8,285 bases of DNA from RHKX01 sp964641695 (GTDB lineage: Bacteria; Actinomycetota; Thermoleophilia; Solirubrobacterales; 70-9), in assembly GCA_964641695.1 (NCBI GenBank), contig CAZXKG010000116.1, forward strand, positions 1-8,285. The letters run 5' to 3'. Below the pieces are notes generated by a model. The model saw only the letters and a list, made by a program, of their open reading frames with translations, did no database searches and was not told the DNA's origin. Below, piece after piece: positions 1-4,905 of this stretch. Each line of letters opens with the position of its first letter. Within the stretch, counting starts at the first letter, position 1. The position numbers and the translations under genes were made by a program.

Positions 1-6
1 GGCCAA

Positions 7-43
7 CCGGGGAAGCGGACGGCGAAGCCGGAGCATTCCCCGG
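7..43 (-). terminator. Imperfect hairpin just downstream of tRNA-Gln, possible terminator or 3' processing element
   Basis: A perfect 8-bp outer stem (CCGGGGAA at 7-14 with TTCCCCGG at 36-43) encloses a 5+5 internal loop and an inner 4-bp stem (CGGC 20-23 with GCCG 27-30, loop GAA). On the minus strand it begins 12 nt after the tRNA discriminator base. There is no U-tract, so it is not a textbook intrinsic terminator. It could be a U-less terminator, a 3' end stabiliser, or part of a feature that continues beyond base 1. Confidence 0.3.
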
Positions 44-54
44 CAGTCATCTCA

Positions 55-125
55 CTGCGGGCCAAGGACTCGAACCTTGAATACCTCGTCCAGAGCGAGG
101 CGTGTTGCCATTACACCAGCCCGCA
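55..125 (-). tRNA. tRNA-Gln, anticodon CUG
   Basis: Read on the minus strand, a complete 71-nt cloverleaf folds with no mismatches: acceptor TGCGGGC/GCCCGCA, D stem GTGT/ACAC with GG in the loop, anticodon stem CCTCG/CGAGG with loop CTCTGGA, a 4-nt variable region (TATT), and T stem CAAGG/CCTTG with loop TTCGAGT. Positions 34-36 read CTG, which decodes the Gln codon CAG. The U1-A72 pair and G73 discriminator are known glutamine identity features and support the call independently. No CCA is encoded, so the tail must be added after transcription. It lies 73 nt downstream of the FAD oxidoreductase on the same strand and probably has its own promoter. Confidence 0.96.
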
Positions 126-130
126 AGGGT

Positions 131-168
131 TGCGCCGGAGCGCGGTGTGGGGTGCGCCGAAGCGCGGT
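131..168 (-). repeat. Two tandem 16-nt repeats, each a GCGC-UNCG-GCGC mini-hairpin
   Basis: Bases 131-146 and 153-168 are direct repeats differing at one position (138 g versus 160 a), with a 22-nt period. On the minus strand each contains a 4-bp GCGC/GCGC stem (132-143 and 154-165) closed by a tetraloop: UCCG in the tRNA-proximal copy and UUCG in the distal one. Both are UNCG-class loops with the stabilising C-G closing pair, so the only mismatch keeps the loop class. They lie between a promoter-like element and the tRNA 5' end. They could be RNA hairpins in the tRNA leader or a duplicated protein site in DNA. Confidence 0.5.
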
Positions 169-173
169 TGCGA

Positions 174-202
174 AGATTAGCGACCGGGGTCGGGAGCTTC
201 AG
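174..202 (-). promoter_or_regulatory. Candidate promoter for tRNA-Gln
   Basis: On the minus strand CTGAAG (202-197, TGA core shared with TTGACA) and TAATCT (179-174, 4 of 6 to TATAAT) are separated by exactly 17 nt. The -35-like element overlaps the stop codon of the FAD oxidoreductase gene. A start near base 167 would give a leader of about 42 nt containing the tandem mini-hairpins before the tRNA. Support is pattern only, and the -35 match is weak. Confidence 0.35.
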
Positions 203-1446
203 CCCAGCTGGGAGAGATCGGCGTCGACGTCCTCGATCGTCGTCCGCTCCGCCTCGCCGATGCTCACGCCGGCGGCGATCAGGCGCCTGGCCTCGATCAG
301 ATCGTCGCCGCGGTCGATCGAGAGCGTGGCGACGAGCTTGCCCTCGCGTACGTACCAGGCGGAGAACTCGGCCTCGCCCCCCTCCTCGGGGATCTCGCCG
401 CGGACGATCAGCTCGTCGTCCTTGGAGCCGGTGCCGACGTACTCGAGGCTGAGCCAGTCGGCGAGGTCGCTGAAGAAGTACGGGACGACCTCGTAGGGCT
501 GCTTGTCGCCGAGCATCCCGCGAGCGGCGTGACGACCCTGCTGAAGCGCCACGTCCCAGTGCTCGAGCCGGATCCGACCACCGTGCAGCTCGCTGTCCCA
601 GCTGCAGCAGTCGCCCGCGGCGAAGATGCCCTCGACCGAGGTCTCGAGGCCGGAGTCGCAGACGATGCCATCGTCGACCTCGAGGCCCGCGCGGCCGGCC
701 AGCATCGTGTCGGGCCGGACGCCAACCCCGATCACCACCGCGTCGCAGGGAACCTCCGAGCCGCCCTCGGTCAGGATCGCCGCGACCCGCTCGTCGCCCT
801 CGAAGGCCTCGATTCCCGAGCCGGAGGCGATCTCGACCCCATGGTCCACGAGCACGGACTGGATGTAGCGGCCCACGCGTTCGCCGAAGTTGCGCTCGAA
901 GAGGACGTTCTCGACCTCGACGATCGTGCACTCGAACCCTTTCGCGGTCAACGACGCCGCCACCTCGGCGCCGATGAAGCTGCCGCCGATCAGCGCCACC
1001 CGCTTGGCGCCCGCCGCCTCGAGGTCGTCACGGATCGAGTCGGAGTTGCCGAACGCGCGCAGGTAGTGGATCCCGTCGAGCTGGGCCCCGTCGACCCGGA
1101 GCAGGTTGACCATCGCCCCGGTGGCCAGCAGCGCCTTCCCGAAGCGAACCTCCTCCCCGCCCTGGATCTTCGCCACGCGCTCACCGGTGTCGAGCGACAT
1201 CACGCTCTTGCCGACCAGCAGCTCGACGTCGTTCTCCGCGTACCAGGAGGCCTCGTGGACGAAGGCGTCGGGCCGCTCGGCCTCGCCGCGCAGGTACTCC
1301 TTGCTCAGCGGCGGTCGCTCGTAAGGCGGCTCGGGCTCCCGGCCGACGAGGAGGATCGATCCCTCGGCACGACGCTTGCGCAGCTCCGAGGCGCAGTAGG
1401 CGGAGGCGAGGCCGCCGCCGACGAGCAGGAAATCGACATCGCGCAT
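199..1446 (-). CDS. FAD-dependent NADH oxidoreductase, ferredoxin/rubredoxin reductase type
   Basis: This 415-residue protein has the two-dinucleotide-fold layout of the BphA4/CamA/AIF family, whose members pass electrons from NAD(P)H through FAD to a ferredoxin, rubredoxin or quinone. Visible motifs are the N-terminal FAD site (LLVGGGLASA, 7-16), the RPPLSK segment (44-49), a second fold VALIGGSFIGAE (150-161) with an acidic residue ending its second strand (E177), suggesting NADH over NADPH, the second FAD motif IFAAGD (274-279), LEHW (W307), and a C-terminal Reductase_C-like domain from about 322. Length is normal for the family. The ATG at 1446 is preceded by GGAGG with 8-nt spacing, lying inside the end of the upstream RCK gene, whose stop is 3 nt away, so translation is probably coupled. 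No ferredoxin or rubredoxin partner is encoded in the window, so the electron acceptor is unknown. The protein is predicted to be cytosolic. Confidence 0.88.
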   Translation of the reverse strand: MRDVDFLLVGGGLASAYCASELRKRRAEGSILLVGREPEPPYERPPLSKEYLRGEAERPDAFVHEASWYAENDVELLVGKSVMSLDTGERVAKIQGGEEVRFGKALLATGAMVNLLRVDGAQLDGIHYLRAFGNSDSIRDDLEAAGAKRVALIGGSFIGAEVAASLTAKGFECTIVEVENVLFERNFGERVGRYIQSVLVDHGVEIASGSGIEAFEGDERVAAILTEGGSEVPCDAVVIGVGVRPDTMLAGRAGLEVDDGIVCDSGLETSVEGIFAAGDCCSWDSELHGGRIRLEHWDVALQQGRHAARGMLGDKQPYEVVPYFFSDLADWLSLEYVGTGSKDDELIVRGEIPEEGGEAEFSAWYVREGKLVATLSIDRGDDLIEARRLIAAGVSIGEAERTTIEDVDADLSQLG

Positions 1447-1449
1447 CGT

Positions 1450-2157
1450 TCAGCCCTCCGACGGCCGGCGCTCTTCGTGGCCGAGATAGCGTGTGAGCTC
1501 CTCTTCGAACTCGGGGTTGAGGACGGCGAGGACCTCGTCCCCGGCCTGCAGGACCGTGTCCGCGGTCGGCACGAACCCGACTCCGTCGCGAAGCACGCTG
1601 ATCAGCAGGCTCTCCGCCGGCATCCGCAGCTCGTCGACCCGCTTGCCGCAGACCTCGGCCTTCTCGCCGATCAGCAGGTCGATGATCTCGATCTTGGCAT
1701 CGGCGAGATCGAGCAGGTGGACCAGCCCGTAGCGGGGCACCTCGCGCTCGATCAGCCGCAGGATCAGGTCGGTCGCGGAGACGTACGGCTTGACGCCGAG
1801 CAGCTGGAAGTGCTGACGGTTGCGGGGGTTGTTGACGCGTGCGATCACGCGCTCCACCCCGTACTTGTCCTTCGCCACCTGGCAGATCAGCAGGTTGTCC
1901 TCGTCGTCGCCGGTGACGGCGATCACCATCCCGGCGCGTGCGATGCCGGCGCGCTCCAGCACCCAGAGCTCTGATGCGTCGCCGTAGACGACCCGATGTT
2001 CGAGCTCCTGCTCGACCGTCAGATAGCGCTCGCGATCGGACTCGATCAGGGTCACCTCGTGATCCTTGTCGATCAGCTCACGAGTCAGGTTCCAGCCGAC
2101 CTTGCCGCCGCCGACGACGATCATGTACTCGCGGTCGGAACCGGTCGAGGCCATCAT
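1450..2157 (-). CDS. TrkA-family potassium transport regulator, RCK_N + RCK_C
   Basis: The 235-residue protein has the layout of TrkA/KtrA/CeoB-type cytosolic gating subunits, which bind nucleotides and control a membrane K+ transporter. Residues 12-140 form the RCK_N Rossmann domain, with VVGGGKVG (14-21), an acidic strand end IESD (38-41) typical of NAD(H) binding, VVYGDA (56-61) and the VIAVTGDDEDN segment (78-88). Residues about 145-228 match RCK_C (LISVLRDG, GDEVLAVL). The start ATG overlaps the previous stop (TGATG). The strong Shine-Dalgarno AGGAGG (2168-2163) lies 5 nt from the first ATG and 8 nt from a second ATG at 2154, so M2 may be the real start. No transmembrane segment is visible. 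The natural partners are the 146-residue RCK_N protein directly upstream and one or both APC permeases. Confidence 0.92.
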   Translation of the reverse strand: MMASTGSDREYMIVVGGGKVGWNLTRELIDKDHEVTLIESDRERYLTVEQELEHRVVYGDASELWVLERAGIARAGMVIAVTGDDEDNLLICQVAKDKYGVERVIARVNNPRNRQHFQLLGVKPYVSATDLILRLIEREVPRYGLVHLLDLADAKIEIIDLLIGEKAEVCGKRVDELRMPAESLLISVLRDGVGFVPTADTVLQAGDEVLAVLNPEFEEELTRYLGHEERRPSEG

Positions 2158-2597
2158 CAGACCCTCCTCCCGGCCGCGATCGTCCTGACGTCCGACTCCA
2201 GCATCTCGATCGCGACCCTGGTCGGGCAGATCGTCCGCAAGCCCTGCTGCTCATACCACTCGGCTCGGTAGGGATCGAGGATCCGCGCGATCACCGTCTC
2301 GACCTCGAACCGGCGCTGGGCGATCTGCGCGATGACGATGTTGGTGTTGTCCCCGTTCGTCGAGGCGACGAAGACGTCGGCATCCTCGATCCCGGCGGTC
2401 AGCAACGCGTCGATCTCGAGGCCGGTGCCGACGGTGAACTGGCCGCCGGAATCCTCCCAGGAGGAGTCGAGGCCGAGCTCCAGCCGAGCATGCGAGTCGG
2501 GATCCTCGTCGAGGCAGGACACCTGGTGCCCATCGCTCAGCATCGTCCTCGCCAAAGCGGAGCCGACGCGTCCACAACCCACGATCAGGATCAGCAT
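2157..2597 (-). CDS. Short TrkA-family protein, RCK_N domain only
   Basis: At 146 residues this is a single Rossmann RCK_N domain: LILIVGCGRVG (2-12), acidic strand end LDED (29-32), then VFVASTNGDNTN and VIARILDP. It should bind NAD(H) or a related nucleotide and act on a K+ or solute transporter through partner subunits. It lacks the RCK_C ligand domain found in usual TrkA proteins of about 220 residues. The stop overlaps the next gene's ATG, leaving no room for a lost C-terminus, so this is a genuine short form, not a frameshift visible here. There is no Shine-Dalgarno in front of ATG 2597. Instead a -10-like TAAGAT ends 7 nt before the ATG, which would give a leaderless message. It follows the second permease by 30 nt. 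A pair of RCK genes next to an APC permease recalls Mycobacterium Rv2690c-ceoB-ceoC (from memory). Confidence 0.9.
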   Translation of the reverse strand: MLILIVGCGRVGSALARTMLSDGHQVSCLDEDPDSHARLELGLDSSWEDSGGQFTVGTGLEIDALLTAGIEDADVFVASTNGDNTNIVIAQIAQRRFEVETVIARILDPYRAEWYEQQGLRTICPTRVAIEMLESDVRTIAAGRRV

Positions 2598-2604
2598 GCA
2601 ACCG

Positions 2605-2610
2605 ATCTTA
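2605..2610 (-). promoter_or_regulatory. -10-like box for a leaderless trkA-like transcript
   Basis: TAAGAT on the minus strand ends 7 nt before ATG 2597, placing a predicted transcription start on or next to the A of the start codon. The gene has no Shine-Dalgarno, so a leaderless internal promoter would explain its translation. No convincing -35 is seen at 16-19 nt. The same bases can form a weak hairpin (CCGGTC/GATCGG around AATAA), an alternative explanation. Confidence 0.35.
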
Positions 2611-2627
2611 TTGACCGGGGCACCGGC

Positions 2628-4580
2628 TCATTCCTCCGGTGGCGCGGTCAGCAGCACGCGGCAGGGCGCATGGCGCAGCACGTACTCGGTGATCGGGCCG
2701 ATCTCCGCGGGCCTGGCGGCACGCACGCCGCCGAGAACCGCCCCACCGCGGATCCTGGTCGGCGGCTCCCCGCCGGCGACGACGGCCTCGACCTGACGCT
2801 CGATCGCCTGCTCGACGATCGCCTCGCCGACGCTGCGCGCCGTGACCCAGGACTCCGTCTTCTCGACGCCCGGGTACTCGTCCGCAACCTCCATCGCCCG
2901 CGCCAGGGCGCGCTCCGCCTCCTCCATCCTGCCCGCCGGGATCGGACCGGTGAGCGGCACCGTGAGCGGCAGGTCGATCACGTACAGGAGCTCGACGCGA
3001 GGCCGGCTCTGCCCGGCGAGCGGGGCGGCCACCGCGAGCCGGCAGGCGGTGGTGACGATCTCGTCGTCGGCGCCCCTGCCGAAGACCGGGACGAGGACGC
3101 TGTCGAGATCGACGTCCGGCCGGTGCTTGTGCAGCGCCTGCTCGGGCACGTTCACCGCCTCGCCCATCGGGATCCCCTCGAACACCCGCCTGTAGAGGAA
3201 GTAGGCGACGAGGCCGAAGGCCATCCACGAGCCACCGACCCAGAAGGCGTAATCGCGAAGCAGGATCAGGGAGACGAAGACGACGAGGCAGAGGATCAAC
3301 CCGCCCGCCGCGGGCAGCGGGATCGTGCCCGCGCCGGCGCGGACCGAGAGCGGCACCCGGTAAGGCCGCTCGCGATCCGGCTCCAGGTACCGCAGGCGGA
3401 TCAGGGAGACGTGAGCGATCGCGATCGCGATGATCGCGCCGAAGGCGAAGATCGCCGCCAGCATCTCGATGTCGGAGGGAAACACCAACCCGATCGCGAC
3501 CGTCGCCGCGATCACGATCGCGACGTAGGGGGTCGAGCGGCTGCCGAGCTTGCCGAGCCAGCTCGGGATCTGCCGGTTGGTCGCCATCACGTAGACGTGC
3601 CGCGAGAGCCCGAGCATCGTCGCGTTCGCCGCGAACAGGAGGATCACCGGTGCCATCGCGACCACGCCCCACTTGAACAGCTCACCGAGCCAGGCGGGCT
3701 CCATCGCGGTGGTGATGCCGAGGACGGGTGCCTGCTCGAACATCGTCGCCAGCGCCGACTCCGGGCCTCCGGGACCCTCCACCACCGGCAGCGCCATCAG
3801 CGCGACGAACGACATCGCGATGTAGACGAAGGGGACGACCACCGAACCGCGCCGCAGGGCGTGACGGAGATCCTCCGGGCGCCAGGCGAAGTCGGGCGCG
3901 AGGTCGGACCCCGCCTCGATCCCCGCCAGGGCGACCATCGAGATCACCAGCGCCGTCGCCAGCTCCTCGATCGACGGCGTCCCGAAGGCGGCGAGGCTGT
4001 CGGTGAGCGCGGCCGGGTTCCAGAGGACCGCGGCGCCGACGACGATGATCAGGAACTGCAGGAGGAGATCCGCGGTCGCGAGCCCGACCAGCATGCCCTG
4101 GCGACGTCGGCCGGTGAAGCCGACGATGTTGATCGCGGCGACGACGAGCACCGCGGCGGCGGCGATCAGGATCTCGGCGCCGCCGTCGTTGAACGATCCC
4201 GAGATCGGGGTCAGGTAGTGCGGGATCGTCAACGCCGCCAGCGCGATCACGATCACGTAATCGAGCAGGATGGCCCAGCCGGCGAGGAAGCTGACGACCT
4301 CGTTGAAGGCGCGCCGGGCGAGCGTGTTCGAGCCGCCGCTCTCCCGGTACATGGACCCGCCCTCGGCGTAGGTCATCGAGGTGACGACGAACATCAACCC
4401 GGTGACCGCGAACACGATCGGCGTCAGGGCCAGCGCGTGGTCGGTGACCAGCCCGAGCGAGTAGTAGATCGAGAAGGCGACGGCCGAGTGCCCGACCGCC
4501 CACAGCCAGGGAACGCCGAGGAACCGCCGACCGAGCGCGGATCTCGGCGGCGTCGGCTCCCGCTCCGGCACGGGGTTCAC
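2628..4580 (-). CDS. APC-superfamily permease with C-terminal USP-like domain (diverged copy)
   Basis: The 650-residue protein has about 12 transmembrane helices (residues 25-475) followed by a cytosolic universal-stress-protein-like domain (about 491-645). APC hallmarks are the GGS..LARRAF segment (82-92), AGW (100-102) and the SRHVYVMATNRQIPSWLGK stretch (336-354). It departs from the usual pattern in both substrate helices: TM1 reads AFSIYYSLG, where the neighbouring paralogue has GSSIYYALG, and TM6 has GIEAGSDLAPDF, without the usual EE. The USP nucleotide loop G-2x-G-9x-G(S/T) is degenerate (AGGEPPTR...IGPITEYVLRH). The start is GTG, chosen because GGAG (4591-4588) lies 7 nt upstream and the frame immediately enters the permease N-terminus. 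It sits 13 nt after the small membrane protein and 30 nt before the RCK pair. Substrate: K+ is favoured by the RCK neighbours, with amino acid or amine the alternative. Confidence 0.88.
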   Translation of the reverse strand: MNPVPEREPTPPRSALGRRFLGVPWLWAVGHSAVAFSIYYSLGLVTDHALALTPIVFAVTGLMFVVTSMTYAEGGSMYRESGGSNTLARRAFNEVVSFLAGWAILLDYVIVIALAALTIPHYLTPISGSFNDGGAEILIAAAAVLVVAAINIVGFTGRRRQGMLVGLATADLLLQFLIIVVGAAVLWNPAALTDSLAAFGTPSIEELATALVISMVALAGIEAGSDLAPDFAWRPEDLRHALRRGSVVVPFVYIAMSFVALMALPVVEGPGGPESALATMFEQAPVLGITTAMEPAWLGELFKWGVVAMAPVILLFAANATMLGLSRHVYVMATNRQIPSWLGKLGSRSTPYVAIVIAATVAIGLVFPSDIEMLAAIFAFGAIIAIAIAHVSLIRLRYLEPDRERPYRVPLSVRAGAGTIPLPAAGGLILCLVVFVSLILLRDYAFWVGGSWMAFGLVAYFLYRRVFEGIPMGEAVNVPEQALHKHRPDVDLDSVLVPVFGRGADDEIVTTACRLAVAAPLAGQSRPRVELLYVIDLPLTVPLTGPIPAGRMEEAERALARAMEVADEYPGVEKTESWVTARSVGEAIVEQAIERQVEAVVAGGEPPTRIRGGAVLGGVRAARPAEIGPITEYVLRHAPCRVLLTAPPEE

Positions 4581-4587
4581 CCGCGCG

Positions 4588-4591
4588 CTCC
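4588..4591 (-). promoter_or_regulatory. Shine-Dalgarno deciding the GTG start of the second permease
   Basis: GGAG on the minus strand lies 7 nt before GTG 4580, within the 13-nt gap after the small membrane protein's stop. The next in-frame ATG is at residue 63, inside TM2, so GTG is the only sensible start. Confidence 0.6.
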
Positions 4592-4593
4592 GC

Positions 4594-4794
4594 TCAACCC
4601 GGCGGGGCGGTGCGGCGCAGCAGGTAGAGGCGGCCGATCCCGATCCCGACGAAGATGACCCCCATCACGATCCCGATCGACGTCGGCCCGCCGCCGGCGG
4701 TCAACGTGCGGACCACGATCGCGACGCCGATCAGCACGATCAGGGTCGAGAGGATCCGCGTGCCCCGCGCTGCGATCGGTTCCCGCCGCTCCAT
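4594..4794 (-). CDS. Small two-helix membrane protein, function unknown
   Basis: I do not recognise a family. The 66-residue protein has a short charged N-terminus (MERREPIAAR), a hydrophobic helix at about 14-31, a glycine-rich loop (TAGGGPTS), a second helix at about 39-58 with a glycine face (G41, G45, G50, G52, G54, including GxxxG), and a basic end (LRRTAPPG). This is a helical hairpin, probably with both ends cytosolic by the positive-inside rule. Codon style matches its neighbours and its stop is 13 nt before the second permease, so it is a plausible real gene and possible accessory subunit. There is no Shine-Dalgarno. TACAAT ends 8 nt before ATG 4794, suggesting a leaderless message that would also carry the downstream genes. 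A chance ORF is less likely given the two clean helices. Confidence 0.72.
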   Translation of the reverse strand: MERREPIAARGTRILSTLIVLIGVAIVVRTLTAGGGPTSIGIVMGVIFVGIGIGRLYLLRRTAPPG

Positions 4795-4905
4795 CGCCGG
4801 CGATTGTAGGTAGCGCCCGGCTCACGACGCGGTCACCGACGACTACCGGGTCGCGGGAACCTCGCGCATGGCGACAGCCCCCTGCAGCGACCGGGGCGCG
4901 GCAGC
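4795..4905. other. 111-nt intergenic region between the two permease units
   Basis: This is the largest gap in the window. It holds a weak 5-bp GC hairpin (4877-4881 with 4893-4897, 11-nt loop) after the first permease's stop, which could slow transcription but has no U-tract, and the -10-like box before the small membrane protein. It is too short for a c-di-AMP (ydaO/kimA) riboswitch plus promoter, and I see no conserved riboswitch core. Confidence 0.5.
4803..4808 (-). promoter_or_regulatory. -10 box for a leaderless transcript of the small membrane protein operon
   Basis: TACAAT (5 of 6 to TATAAT) on the minus strand ends 8 nt before ATG 4794, so the predicted start falls at or one base before the start codon. 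The gene lacks a Shine-Dalgarno and follows the longest gap in the window. No good -35 is present at 16-19 nt; GGTGAC lies too far, at 23 nt. Confidence 0.45.

Noticed and set aside
2598..2627. Hairpin CCGGTC-AATAA-GATCGG between the permease and RCK gene as a terminator
   Set aside because: It is a six-pair stem with one G-U, has no U-tract, and lies in a 30-nt gap in an apparent operon. A promoter reading of the same bases is at least as good.
3413..3440. Dense GCGATCGC/GATCG pattern resembling a dispersed palindrome
   Set aside because: It lies in a transmembrane helix coded by alternating Ile (ATC) and Ala (GCG/GCC) codons. Codon choice explains it and similar patches elsewhere in the window.
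1938..4658. 906-codon open frame on the plus strand (with 481- and 587-codon frames at 529-1974 and 5062-6825)
   Set aside because: The products are dominated by Arg, Asp, His and Gly with no domain or hydrophobic core, and they lie antisense to well-recognised permease, TrkA, reductase and pump genes. High GC alone produces such stop-poor antisense frames.
4843..4869. Eight-codon minus-strand mini-ORF (MREVPATR) in the intergenic region
   Set aside because: It has no good Shine-Dalgarno and no regulatory amino acid run, and it lies upstream of the predicted transcription start. It is probably chance.
4795..4905. c-di-AMP (ydaO/kimA) riboswitch controlling the second unit
   Set aside because: The gap is only 111 nt, and the -10-like box sits at its downstream end, leaving no transcribed leader. 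No riboswitch core was recognised.
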